A stretch of DNA of 59,421 bases from an uncultured Lachnospiraceae bacterium (lineage in GTDB: Bacteria > Bacillota > Clostridia > Lachnospirales > Lachnospiraceae), in contig CAJUCC010000020.1 in the NCBI GenBank assembly GCA_910585205.1, positions 1 to 59,421 on the forward strand, written 5' to 3'. A model generated the notes under the pieces. It saw only the letters and a list, made by a program, of their open reading frames with translations, made no database searches and had not been told where the DNA came from. Below, one piece after another: positions 24,414-33,340 of this stretch. Each line of letters begins with the position of its first letter. The stretch's first letter is position 1. Position numbers and translations under genes: made by a program.

Positions 24414-26702
24414 TTAATTTGCCGTCCCTTTGGTGGGAAAGACATAATAGCGCCATTCGTTGGTTTCACCAAGTCTGCCGTAGCTCTCGGTGGCGGCCAT
24501 AATGGGCAGCTTTGCACAATCGGCCACGGTAGTTCCTCTGGTAAGGTATACGGTCGTTCCTTGCTCCAGTCGAAAGATACCGGTATTGTCCACGCCTGCG
24601 ACAAACGTTTCACCCGGCGCCAGTGTGTGCCGGGGCAGATTGAATTTCATATAACGGGCGGGAACGTGATTGGAGAGCGCATAATCTCCGATTTCCAGTT
24701 TCCGCCCGGAGGCGTTGTACAGTTCGATCCAGGCGCCGTCTGGGCCGCTGTACAGCTCGCTGATCAGCAAACCGTGCGGGGCCGGGACGGGTGTGGTGAC
24801 AAGCGCAACCGTGATACGCCCGTTTTGAATCCATGCGGCATCAAGCGTTACCTCCGGGGAATCAACCCGCTTTCCGTTGATCTTCCAGTGTGAGAATTTT
24901 TGGAGATCATTACAGGAGGCGGAGAGGGTAAGCGGATAGTCGCCGTAATAAGTGCCGGTAAAATCACCGTCGGAAGCTGTCAGAGTAGTCGTACTGAAAC
25001 GGATGACCGCTCCGGTTTCCGGCGCTTTTACAGACAGCGTATAAGGAGCCGAGGGATGAAAGGTATCGCGGATAAAAGCGCGTACCCGCTCTTTGCGCGC
25101 AAAGGCGCTTTCTTTGAGCCGTGCGACATTCTGCTGCCGTTTTGCCTCGTCCTGCGGACTGTAATAGCAGGAAGCGATCGTGCTGAAGGCGGCATTGGAT
25201 TCGGTGATGACAGTATCCAGATGCTCCCTGTCAAAGAGACCACTGTTGAGCAGGTCACAGACAGCATTCAGAAAGCGGTTCCGATAGGCATCAATCTGAA
25301 TCAGAGATGCCATGAGCACCCCGTCTTCTTTCACATTTCCGAAGTAAGCGGTCCACAGATCGTCGTCATACCGGAAATCCCAGATGCAGTCCAGATCGTT
25401 AATCAGAAAACGATATTTTCCGTCTGCATAAGGTGTTTCTCCCTCCTCTTCTCCGTTATACCGCCAGATGGCGTAATTCTTCTTCGGATAGTCTGTGTTA
25501 TTTACCATAAGCTCGAAGGCATAATAAGAAAACATATCGTCCATGGATACCGTCTCTTCCAGCAGACTTTGATTTTCCGGCAGACGGAGCGGGGAAGACG
25601 CGATCTCCGGATAACTGTAGTACAGGCTCAGATAACCGCCTTGCTCGGTACAGGCTTTTTCGGAATCTTTATAAATTTCCAGTTCCTCTTTGTTCAGCAG
25701 TGTTTTGACGGCAGTGTTGCTGCGATTGTACGTGTCCTGAAGCTGAGCTACGCTGTAAAGTGTGCCGTTGAGAAAAATCATGGCGGGCCGGGAACCGGCC
25801 ACCATATAACCGGCTTCGTCTGCAAGACGGCTTCCCACATCCCAGCGCAGCATAGTCCCCCGCTGTTCGGGAACGTCGGCGCCGGCATTGTATTCGTTTC
25901 CGCCATTGCGGAAAACCATATTGTTAAAACACTGAATATGAGGAAAGACCGTTCCCCTGGTATTATAGTAATGGAAAAAATCGTAGGCAAAGAAGGGATT
26001 GGCGTCGTCATACTGTCGGTCTGCGAGTACTTTCAGAGAATAGGGATAGTGGGTCATGGAACCATGATCGCCGTCTACGCACAAACCGATATTCTGACTG
26101 ATGACATTGGTTCCGTCCGGTTCAAAGATGTCCATATGGGCGCTGCGTATCCAATCCTCTCCTCGCTGTTTGCAGTTTTGCTGTTTGAAGAGTTCCCAGT
26201 CTTCTGCCGTGGGTCCGCAGTCAGCCATCGGATACAGAATCCCCTTTTCCGGAGAAAAGAGATCGTCGGGATCGGCAGTAATGGATACGATCAGAGCGTT
26301 GACGGGCCAGGCGCCGATGTCTTTTCCGATAAAATAGGTGGCGGTATAAGGGCCTCCTATGATCTCGTCTTGTCTGTCACAGACAACTGCCTTTATGGTA
26401 ATGGCCTGGATGGTCTGCTCTGTGTGAAAGGCCAGGGGCGCTTCATACAGAAGCGATGCGGCATCCGGTGTGCTGCCGTCCAGCGTGTATCGGATCTGCA
26501 TGTGTTTCAGATAAGATTCGGGAAGTGACAGTGCAACCTGAATATCGTTCTCATAGAATCCGTTATCCAGAGAAAAGGAAAATGCGCTGTCCACATTGGA
26601 GGTACGCATTTTTGTCTGAAAGGGACTCTGGGTAAGGGAGAAAAACACCAATAAACCGAAGGAAAGTACTGTCAAAATAATTTTTTTATGTCTGATTATC
26701 AT
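24414..26702 (-). CDS. Large secreted CotH-kinase family protein with lamin-tail domain
   Basis: 762 residues, exported through an N-terminal signal-anchor (KIILTVLSFGLLVFFSL). Order: a chitobiase-C-terminal-like domain (about 35-125, IRYTLDGSTPDAASLLYEAP), a CotH kinase-like domain (about 135-540) with FRNGGNEYN and the metal-binding-type LINDLDCIWDFR, a linker of beta-type sequence, then a C-terminal lamin-tail domain (about 640-740, LLISELYSGPDGAWIELYN). CotH proteins of spore coats are atypical kinases that phosphorylate coat proteins; the extracellular relatives in Clostridia are mostly uncharacterised, some being tied to cell-surface structures. Start at 26702 is the first Met of the signal sequence. 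Its end lies 6 bases from the converging anti-sigma remnant. Confidence 0.85.
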   Translation of the reverse strand: MIIRHKKIILTVLSFGLLVFFSLTQSPFQTKMRTSNVDSAFSFSLDNGFYENDIQVALSLPESYLKHMQIRYTLDGSTPDAASLLYEAPLAFHTEQTIQAITIKAVVCDRQDEIIGGPYTATYFIGKDIGAWPVNALIVSITADPDDLFSPEKGILYPMADCGPTAEDWELFKQQNCKQRGEDWIRSAHMDIFEPDGTNVISQNIGLCVDGDHGSMTHYPYSLKVLADRQYDDANPFFAYDFFHYYNTRGTVFPHIQCFNNMVFRNGGNEYNAGADVPEQRGTMLRWDVGSRLADEAGYMVAGSRPAMIFLNGTLYSVAQLQDTYNRSNTAVKTLLNKEELEIYKDSEKACTEQGGYLSLYYSYPEIASSPLRLPENQSLLEETVSMDDMFSYYAFELMVNNTDYPKKNYAIWRYNGEEEGETPYADGKYRFLINDLDCIWDFRYDDDLWTAYFGNVKEDGVLMASLIQIDAYRNRFLNAVCDLLNSGLFDREHLDTVITESNAAFSTIASCYYSPQDEAKRQQNVARLKESAFARKERVRAFIRDTFHPSAPYTLSVKAPETGAVIRFSTTTLTASDGDFTGTYYGDYPLTLSASCNDLQKFSHWKINGKRVDSPEVTLDAAWIQNGRITVALVTTPVPAPHGLLISELYSGPDGAWIELYNASGRKLEIGDYALSNHVPARYMKFNLPRHTLAPGETFVAGVDNTGIFRLEQGTTVYLTRGTTVADCAKLPIMAATESYGRLGETNEWRYYVFPTKGTAN

Positions 26703-26764
26703 ACAAGCCTGCTTTCTATTCTATAAATATGTTTTCCGTGACATCCCCCTGCGTTTGGATAAGA

Positions 26765-27220
26765 TCAGATACCGGCTATGACAAAGGCGATCAGGATGCC
26801 GAGTATTGCTCCGGCGAGAACCTGAAGCGGTGTATGTCCGACAAACTCTTTCAGCTTATCTTCCATGCTGACACCTTTTCCCATATGAGAAAACAGCTCG
26901 ATCATTTCATTTAACACCTTTGCCTGGATCCCGGTTTCCCGCCGTACGCCGATGGCGTCATACATGACGACAATGGCGAAAAAGGATGCGATTGCAAATT
27001 CAAAGCTGGCGCTTCCGTATTGCAGGCAGGTGGAGGCCGCGAGGGCACATACGGTAGACGAATGCGAACTGGGCATACCGCCGCTGCCGACCATCCGCTC
27101 TGCGACAAAACTCCGGGTCAGCGCCGTGTGGATAATTGTTTTTAAGATCTGCGCTGTCAGCCATCCTACCGCCGCGGAGATAAATATTTCGTTGCTGGCA
27201 ATTCCTCTGAAAAAATCCAT
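26765..27220 (-). CDS. Divergent PAP2 family membrane protein (DUF212)
   Basis: 151 residues with about four membrane segments. The sequence GSGGMPSSHSSTV and YDAIGVRRETGIQAK, followed by GHTPLQVLAGAILGI, are the conserved blocks of the DUF212 family, which resembles acid phosphatase/PAP2 enzymes that act on lipid phosphates such as undecaprenyl pyrophosphate. The His in PSSHSS and His of GHTP are retained. Function in this family is not established; a role in lipid-carrier recycling would suit a neighbourhood of polysaccharide genes, but this is an inference. It is on the minus strand, upstream of the CotH gene by 62 bases, and divergent from gmd. Confidence 0.88.
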   Translation of the reverse strand: MDFFRGIASNEIFISAAVGWLTAQILKTIIHTALTRSFVAERMVGSGGMPSSHSSTVCALAASTCLQYGSASFEFAIASFFAIVVMYDAIGVRRETGIQAKVLNEMIELFSHMGKGVSMEDKLKEFVGHTPLQVLAGAILGILIAFVIAGI

Positions 27221-27402
27221 TGTTTCCTCACAATCATTTGCATAGGGCCGTAATTCCCTGTTTATCGTATATCATTACAGTCTACTACCATTTTATAAGA
27301 TATTCAAGTGCTGTCATAATTTCTGTACGGTTTGAACATGCTAATGCATACACAGTTGTAACATAAGAGAACCGAAGCTGACGCTGTCGGTGCATACGAT
27401 AC

Positions 27403-27432
27403 TTGTCAAATGACGGTATCTGCTGTTATACT
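27403..27432 (+). promoter_or_regulatory. Promoter of the polysaccharide locus (gmd)
   Basis: TTGTCA (27403-27408) and TATACT (27427-27432) with an 18-base spacer lie about 55 bases before the gmd ATG. The 267-base divergent gap between the DUF212 gene and gmd holds no ORF of note. Confidence 0.7.
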
Positions 27433-27487
27433 ACAAGCAGGAAAAAATTGTAAGTGATTACGTACTATATATCAAAGGAGAAGAACG

Positions 27488-28564
27488 ATGAAGAATGTGG
27501 CATTGATTACAGGAATCACAGGGCAGGACGGCAGTTATCTGGCGGAATTTCTGCTGGAAAAGGGATATGAGGTGCATGGTCTGATCCGCCGTCACAGTAT
27601 TTCCAACACCGCGCGGATTGATCATCTGATTGCGTCGGACTATCATAAAATTAAATTTTTTCTGCATTTTGCCGATACGACGGACTCCAGCAATCTGATG
27701 CGTCTGATCGCGGAGATCCGGCCTACGGAAGTGTATAATCTGGCGGCGCAGTCGCACGTGGGGATTTCATTTGAAGTGCCCGAGTATACGGCGGAAGCAA
27801 CGGGGACGAGCACATTAAAGCTGCTGGAAGCGATCCGGGTAAACGGTGGTTCCTGCCGGTATTATCAGGCCTCCACGTCGGAATTATTCGGCGGACTGCC
27901 GGAGACGGCGCCGCAGAGCGAGGCGACGCCCTTTTATCCCAAAAGCCCCTATGGTGTGGCAAAACTGTATTCCTACTGGATTACAGTCAATTACAGGGAA
28001 TCGTATAATCTGTATGCCTGCAACGGTATTTTATTCAACCATGAATCGCCGAGACGGGGCGAGAACTTTGTGACAAGGAAAATTACACTTGCGATTGCCA
28101 ATATCATTGCAGGAAAACAGGAAAAGCTGTCTCTGGGCAATATGAACGCCAAACGTGACTGGGGATATGCGGGCGACTATGTGGAAGGTATGTGGCTGAT
28201 GCTGCAGCAGGATAAACCGGGTGATTATGTGCTTGCCACAAATGAGACGCATACGGTCCGGGAATTTGTGGAGGCGGCGTTCGCGGAACTGGGCATTCCG
28301 ATTGTATGGAAGGGAGAAGGCATCCATGAAACCGGTGTGGATGCGGAAACCGGCCGGGTTCTTGTGGATGTGAATCCGGAATTTTACCGGCCTGCGGAAG
28401 TGGAATTTTTATGGGGAAATGCCGCGAAGGCGGAAACGGAACTCGGCTGGAAACGGAGAGTGGACTTTAAGGCACTGGTGGCAATGATGATGGACAGTGA
28501 TCTGAAAGAAATCACCGGTATGGACTGTGAGACATTCCGGGCACAGCACGGAAAGAATGCATAA
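27488..28564 (+). CDS. gmd: GDP-mannose 4,6-dehydratase
   Basis: First step from GDP-mannose toward GDP-L-fucose (or GDP-rhamnose and related sugars), giving GDP-4-keto-6-deoxymannose. N-terminal TGITGQDGSYLAEFLLEKGY, RRHSISNTARIDH, NLAAQSHVGISFE, STSELFGG, catalytic SPYGVAKLYSYW (YxxxK) and NHESPRRGENFVTRKI are diagnostic. 358 residues is normal. It has its own promoter and a GGAGAAG site, and is followed at 38 bases by fcl, which uses its product. The locus also encodes the GDP-mannose pyrophosphorylase two genes downstream. Confidence 0.97.
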   Translation: MKNVALITGITGQDGSYLAEFLLEKGYEVHGLIRRHSISNTARIDHLIASDYHKIKFFLHFADTTDSSNLMRLIAEIRPTEVYNLAAQSHVGISFEVPEYTAEATGTSTLKLLEAIRVNGGSCRYYQASTSELFGGLPETAPQSEATPFYPKSPYGVAKLYSYWITVNYRESYNLYACNGILFNHESPRRGENFVTRKITLAIANIIAGKQEKLSLGNMNAKRDWGYAGDYVEGMWLMLQQDKPGDYVLATNETHTVREFVEAAFAELGIPIVWKGEGIHETGVDAETGRVLVDVNPEFYRPAEVEFLWGNAAKAETELGWKRRVDFKALVAMMMDSDLKEITGMDCETFRAQHGKNA

Positions 28565-28602
28565 GATATAACGGCGTGAAAAGAGAGAGCAGGGAGACTG
28601 AA

Positions 28603-29544
28603 ATGGAAAAAAACGATAAAATCTATGTGGCGGGGCACCGGGGCCTGGTGGGGAGCGCCATTGTCCGCAGCCTGAAAAAGCAGGGATATGAAAATGTAAT
28701 CGGCAGGACACACCGGGAGCTGGATCTGACCGATCAGGCGGCGGTGCGGGTGTTTTTCGAGACGGAGCGTCCGGATATTGTCGTATTGGCCGCGGCGAAA
28801 GTAGGCGGAATCAATGCGAATAATACGGCGCCGGCAGACTTTGCGTGGGACAATATGCAAATACAGTGTAATGTAATCAAATCCGCGCATGATTGTCATG
28901 TAAAGAAGCTGCTGTTTCTGGGAAGCACATGCATCTACCCGAGGATGGCGCCGCAGCCCATACCGGAAGATGCGCTTTTGACCGGACCGCTGGAGGAGAC
29001 GAATGAGGCGTATGCCATCGCCAAAATTGCCGGTATGGAGATGTGCCGCTTCTTTAAGAAACAGTACGGGGACAATTTTATCAGCTGTATGCCGACCAAT
29101 CTGTACGGGCCTTACGATAATTATGAGCTGAGCGGTTCGCATGTGATGCCTGCCATGATTCGGAAATTCCATGAGGCGAAAGCGTCGGGCGCGCCTGCGG
29201 TGGAACTCTGGGGAACGGGCACGCCGCTGCGGGAGTTTCTCTATGTGGATGATATGGCGGATGCGTGCATCTATCTCCTGGAACATTATGACGGAGAGCG
29301 CCATGTAAACATCGGCACCGGCAAGGAACTTACGATCCGGGAGCTGGCGGAACTGGTGAAGAAAACGGTCGGCTATGAAGGAGAGATCGTCTGGAACCGG
29401 GATATGCCGGACGGCACGCCGCGGAAACTGACAGATGTGTCAAAATTACACGGTATCGGCTGGCATCATAAAGTGGAACTGGAAGAAGGGGTCAGACTGG
29501 CTTACGACTGGTTCCGGGAGCATGTGGCGACGGCCAGACTGTAG
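28603..29544 (+). CDS. fcl: GDP-L-fucose synthase (4-keto-6-deoxymannose epimerase-reductase)
   Basis: Epimerises and reduces GDP-4-keto-6-deoxymannose to GDP-L-fucose. AGHRGLVGSAI at the N-terminus, LAAAKVGGINANN, GSTCIYPR, catalytic NEAYAIAKIAG (YxxxK) and PTNLYGPYDNY are hallmarks of Fcl/WcaG. The frame opens at 28576, but the ATG at 28603 preceded by GGGAG gives the family start (313 residues). Together with gmd and manC it completes GDP-fucose synthesis from mannose-1-phosphate. The next gene starts 41 bases on. Confidence 0.96.
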   Translation: MEKNDKIYVAGHRGLVGSAIVRSLKKQGYENVIGRTHRELDLTDQAAVRVFFETERPDIVVLAAAKVGGINANNTAPADFAWDNMQIQCNVIKSAHDCHVKKLLFLGSTCIYPRMAPQPIPEDALLTGPLEETNEAYAIAKIAGMEMCRFFKKQYGDNFISCMPTNLYGPYDNYELSGSHVMPAMIRKFHEAKASGAPAVELWGTGTPLREFLYVDDMADACIYLLEHYDGERHVNIGTGKELTIRELAELVKKTVGYEGEIVWNRDMPDGTPRKLTDVSKLHGIGWHHKVELEEGVRLAYDWFREHVATARL

Positions 29545-29585
29545 AAACGGGTGCGCCGGGGATGAAACACACAGAGGATGGATAT

Positions 29586-30644
29586 ATGAAACGGTATGGA
29601 ATAATCATGGCGGGCGGAAGCGGCACAAGGTTCTGGCCGCTGAGCAGGAAACGCCTGCCGAAACAGTTTTTGAATCTGACCGGCCGGGACAGGCTGGTGA
29701 ACGAGACGATGGACCGCCTGATTCCGGTGATCCGAAAGGAAGACATGTTTGTCGTGACGAATGCGGCATATGCGGAGCTGACGCTTGCGACTGCTGCCGG
29801 CCGTCTTCAGCCCGACCATATTCTGGCGGAACCGGCGGCAAGAAACACGGCGGCCTGTATCGGGTATGCCGCGACGGAGATACTCCAAAAATACGGAGAC
29901 GGCGTTATGGGGATTTTCGCTTCCGATCACTATATCCGGGACGAAGCGGGATTCCGCGGCGTACTGGAACGGGCAGTGCGGGAAGCGGAACGGACCGACG
30001 CGCTTGTGACGATCGGCATAAAGCCCCGGTTTCCCGCAACCGGTTATGGTTATATCAGAAGAAAAGACAAAGACAGTTCTGCGGTGGAAGAATTTGTGGA
30101 AAAACCGGATCTTGAGACGGCGCAGGCGTATCTGGAATCCGGAGCGTATCTGTGGAACAGCGGTATGTTTGTCTGGAAGGCTTCTGTAATTATGGAACAG
30201 TTCCGCCGCCTCCTGCCCGATATTTATGATTGTCTGCAGGAGATTGGCCAGGCGATGGGGACAGCGCAGGAAAAGGAGACGATTATGCGCGTTTATCCGC
30301 AGATACCGAAGATATCTGTGGACTATGGCATTATGGAACGGGCGGAAAATGTGATTGTGCTGGAAGGCGATTTCGGCTGGAACGACGTGGGAAGTCTGGA
30401 CGCACTGGAAACGCTGTATGCACCGGACGGGAACGGCAATATTCTGCACGGGGAAGCGCTGGCGCTGGATACGAAAAACTGTATCGGCTACGCCGGCGGA
30501 AAGCTGGTTGCGCTGGCGGGTGTGGAAAACCTGATTGTCGTGGAGACAGAGGATGTGGTGCTTGTCTGTGACAGGAGCAGGGCGCAGGATGTAAAGAAAA
30601 TCGTAGATATGCTCGAAACGGAGGGGAAAGAGCATTATTTATAA
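29586..30644 (+). CDS. manC: Mannose-1-phosphate guanylyltransferase
   Basis: Makes GDP-mannose from mannose-1-phosphate and GTP. The nucleotidyltransferase signature MAGGSGTRFWPLSRKRLPKQ starts at residue 8, followed by GIKPRFPATGYGYI, FVEKPD, WNSGMFVW and DFGWNDVGSLDAL. It ends at 352 residues, so it is the short form without the phosphomannose-isomerase domain of ManC/AlgA fusions. The ATG at 29586 has GAGGAT upstream; the in-frame ATG at 29562 lacks a good site. It supplies GDP-mannose to gmd and perhaps to mannosyltransferases of the locus. Confidence 0.95.
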   Translation: MKRYGIIMAGGSGTRFWPLSRKRLPKQFLNLTGRDRLVNETMDRLIPVIRKEDMFVVTNAAYAELTLATAAGRLQPDHILAEPAARNTAACIGYAATEILQKYGDGVMGIFASDHYIRDEAGFRGVLERAVREAERTDALVTIGIKPRFPATGYGYIRRKDKDSSAVEEFVEKPDLETAQAYLESGAYLWNSGMFVWKASVIMEQFRRLLPDIYDCLQEIGQAMGTAQEKETIMRVYPQIPKISVDYGIMERAENVIVLEGDFGWNDVGSLDALETLYAPDGNGNILHGEALALDTKNCIGYAGGKLVALAGVENLIVVETEDVVLVCDRSRAQDVKKIVDMLETEGKEHYL

Positions 30645-30656
30645 AAGGAGATAAGG

Positions 30657-32288
30657 ATGATACGGTTTTTACTTTGTGTTACCGTACTCCCTGTGCTGCA
30701 GGGGCTTACATGGGGCAGGTTGAAGAAAGACAAGGAAGCCGTCACCCTGACGGAATGTTATGCGGCCGGTGTTTTGATACTGTTCCTGCTTGGAGAGGCC
30801 GCTGCCTGTATTGTGATTAAAACGGCGGGGAATTTTTCCGGGTATTGCCATATCCTGGGTGTGCTGGCGCCAGCCGGCGCACTGCTTTCTCTGCTTGCAA
30901 ACCGGAAGACAGCCATGATTTTGTATCGGCAGATAAAAGGGATGCTGTGCCGCAAACCCGGAGGGGAAAAGAAATGGAAGCGACAGGCAATGGAATATGT
31001 TCTTTTGGTCTTTCTGATCGGAATACAGATTGCCGGTTATTTTCTGTATGTGCCGGATACCGGGGCGGATACCATGACGGAGACCATCTGGACGGCAGTT
31101 GTCACGGATACGGTTTTTGCCCGCAATCCGGTAACGGGCGGCGTGCTTGCCAATGGCATGTATCCGCTTTATAAATTACACGCACTTCCGCTCTTGTATG
31201 GAGCATTGTACCGTCTGTGCGGTATGCCGATGGCACAATTTCTGTATCTGGCGGTGCCCGTCTGGCTGATCGTTTTGAATCTTGTCATTTGGTATGCATG
31301 GAGCGGCGCGTTTTTTGAGGAACAGAAGGAAAAGAAAAATCTGTTTGTGATTTTTGCTTCTCTCCTGTTGATTATGGGGGACGGGGAAACCCGTTCTTAT
31401 GCATACGGTCTGCTGCATAATGGCTGGAACGGCATTACGGCGGCCAGGGTAACGGCTCTTTTTTTCGGAGCGTACATAGTATACCGGATGCTGACTAAGA
31501 AGGATTGGATTTACGGGATTACGGGGATCGTATTGGCCGTGACCGGCCTGTTTTTTGCGCGGCCCATGCTCTGGCCGATCGGCATTGCCTTTTCCTCCGG
31601 CGATACGGGAAGACGGTGGGGAATGCTGCTGCTTGCCGTTCTGGCGCTCTACCTTGTAAGGGAGCGGACCGGGAAAAAATGGAAAAAGCGGGAGATTGTG
31701 TTGCTGCTTGCCTGTCTGCTGCTCAGTCTGATTAGCGGCAGCCCGTTTGCGGTGCTGGGAACGGCTTATGCGATGACCGTAATCTGGGGTGTGGCGGAAG
31801 AGTGGAAACGGGGCGCGCGGATGTTCGCCGGTTTTCTGATTTTGATCTGTATGACCGGCACGGTGCTGCCCTTTCAGGCGGATATTCCAAAAAATGCGTA
31901 TGTTTCTCCGCAGGAACGGGAAATACAGGATAAAATTCTTTTTCTTGTGGAAAAATATGAAGGGGAAGTTATGCTTGTGGCGCCGGAGACGGTTATGGAG
32001 CGCGCGCGGCTGGAAAGCGGCCGGGTCGTTTTACCGTACGGCAAGGACCTGTGGCGTGACGGATGCAATCGCGAAATCAATTCCATTTACGGATATGGGG
32101 ATAAAGAACTGATTTTGTATGAACAGATGAAGGTGGATTACAAGCAGCCGGACACCATAGCGGCAATGGCTGTGGATCTGCAGTGTGATATACTGGTACT
32201 GCGGGAGAAAATGAGTGAAGATGCTATGCGGCGGTATGGCTGGCAGGACGCAGGAGACGTGACCGGCTACGCGGTGTATTGCAGATAG
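30657..32288 (+). CDS. Multipass membrane protein, GT-C-like, function unknown
   Basis: 543 residues with roughly ten to twelve membrane helices between residues 1 and 415 and a soluble C-terminal part of about 125 residues. After the helix near residue 120 there is an acidic loop, PDTGADTMTETIW, of the type in which GT-C glycosyltransferases carry their catalytic acid. From memory it resembles proteins named DUF6077 in Clostridia, but I could not verify this. It is 12 bases after manC and precedes a GtrB-like enzyme that makes polyprenyl-phosphate sugars, the donor type used by GT-C enzymes. A role in adding a side-branch sugar outside the membrane is an inference. Confidence 0.7.
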   Translation: MIRFLLCVTVLPVLQGLTWGRLKKDKEAVTLTECYAAGVLILFLLGEAAACIVIKTAGNFSGYCHILGVLAPAGALLSLLANRKTAMILYRQIKGMLCRKPGGEKKWKRQAMEYVLLVFLIGIQIAGYFLYVPDTGADTMTETIWTAVVTDTVFARNPVTGGVLANGMYPLYKLHALPLLYGALYRLCGMPMAQFLYLAVPVWLIVLNLVIWYAWSGAFFEEQKEKKNLFVIFASLLLIMGDGETRSYAYGLLHNGWNGITAARVTALFFGAYIVYRMLTKKDWIYGITGIVLAVTGLFFARPMLWPIGIAFSSGDTGRRWGMLLLAVLALYLVRERTGKKWKKREIVLLLACLLLSLISGSPFAVLGTAYAMTVIWGVAEEWKRGARMFAGFLILICMTGTVLPFQADIPKNAYVSPQEREIQDKILFLVEKYEGEVMLVAPETVMERARLESGRVVLPYGKDLWRDGCNREINSIYGYGDKELILYEQMKVDYKQPDTIAAMAVDLQCDILVLREKMSEDAMRRYGWQDAGDVTGYAVYCR

Positions 32289-32331
32289 AAAACGCGGAAA
32301 ACAGACAAAACTTTCCAAAAAAGGAGACTTA

Positions 32332-32360
32332 TGGTATACTATAATCCCGACAGAGACGGA
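32332..32360 (+). promoter_or_regulatory. Possible internal promoter before the GtrB-like gene
   Basis: TTTCCA (32332-32337) and TATACT (32355-32360) at 17-base spacing in the 97-base gap. The -10 is good and the -35 weak, so this is a candidate internal start for the long glycosyltransferase run. Confidence 0.45.
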
Positions 32361-32385
32361 GAGGAACCGCATTGGGAGTAAAGCT

Positions 32386-33318
32386 ATGAAATTATTGAGT
32401 GTGATTGTCCCCTGCTATAATGAAGAAGAAAATGTATCTTATTTTTATGAAGAACTGTTGAAACAGGAGCACGCTTTGACGGAGCGCGGTATTGAGCTGG
32501 AGCTGATCTATGTGGATGACGGTTCGAAGGATAAAACGGCAGAGGAAGTCCGCAAACTGCATGAAAAGGACGACAGAGTTCATCTGGTATCGTTTTCGAG
32601 GAATTTCGGGAAGGAAGCGGGGATTTATGCCGGCCTGCGGAAAGCGGCAGGGGAGTATGCCGTGCTGATGGATGCGGATCTGCAGGATCCGCCGTCGCTG
32701 CTGCCGGAGATGGTTCGTTATCTGGAAGAGGAAGGATATGATTCCGTTGCCACACGCCGTGTGACACGGAAAGGCGAACCGGTGATCCGCTCTTTTTTCG
32801 CCCGCAGATTTTACGGGCTGATGAAACGGATTTCGCAGACGGAGATTGTGGACGGGGCAAGAGACTATCGGCTGATGAAGCGCTGTGTGGTGGATGCCAT
32901 TTTGTCGATGACGGAATATAATCGGTTTACAAAGGGAATCTTCGGCTGGGTGGGATTTCGCACCAAGTGGCTGGAGTATGAAAATATCGAACGGGCAAAG
33001 GGAGAGACCAAATGGAATTTCTGGAAGCTGTTCCTGTATTCGCTGGACGGCATTCTGGCTTTTTCCACGATGCCGCTTGCCTTTGTATCGGTGATCGGCC
33101 TGATTTTTTGTCTGCTTGCCTTTGTGCTGATTGTGTTTACGATTGTGCGTACCGTTATTTTTGGCGATCCGACTTCGGGCTGGCCTTCTCTGGTCTGTAT
33201 CATTTCCGCGGTCAGCGGTGTACAGCTCCTGTGTCTTGGGATCGTGGGGCAATATATGTCCAAAATGTATCTGGAAGTGAAAAACAGACCTGTTTATCTG
33301 ATAAAAGAGGAACTGTAA
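32386..33318 (+). CDS. GtrB/CsbB-type polyprenyl-phosphate glycosyltransferase
   Basis: Transfers a sugar (often glucose or GlcNAc) from a nucleotide donor to undecaprenyl phosphate. GT2 domain with SVIVPCYNEEENV, IYVDDGSKDKT and MDADLQDPPSLLPEMV, the catalytic DYRLMKR, then two C-terminal membrane helices (about residues 230-255 and 263-288), as in GtrB, CsbB and YkoT. 310 residues is typical. A TTGGGAG ribosome site precedes the ATG. The preceding multipass protein could be the GT-C partner that uses the lipid-linked sugar; a GtrA-type flippase is not seen in the window. Confidence 0.9.
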   Translation: MKLLSVIVPCYNEEENVSYFYEELLKQEHALTERGIELELIYVDDGSKDKTAEEVRKLHEKDDRVHLVSFSRNFGKEAGIYAGLRKAAGEYAVLMDADLQDPPSLLPEMVRYLEEEGYDSVATRRVTRKGEPVIRSFFARRFYGLMKRISQTEIVDGARDYRLMKRCVVDAILSMTEYNRFTKGIFGWVGFRTKWLEYENIERAKGETKWNFWKLFLYSLDGILAFSTMPLAFVSVIGLIFCLLAFVLIVFTIVRTVIFGDPTSGWPSLVCIISAVSGVQLLCLGIVGQYMSKMYLEVKNRPVYLIKEEL

Positions 33319-33340
33319 GGGACTGTTCAGGATAGCGTAT

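Noticed and set aside
24900..26528. 542-codon frame on the + strand opposite the CotH gene
   Set aside because: It has no recognisable domain and no ribosome site, while the minus-strand frame encodes signal, CotH and lamin-tail domains; it is a shadow of that gene.
27221..27487. Riboswitch or small gene in the DUF212-gmd gap
   Set aside because: Apart from the promoter at 27403-27432, no stable stems or coding frame stand out.
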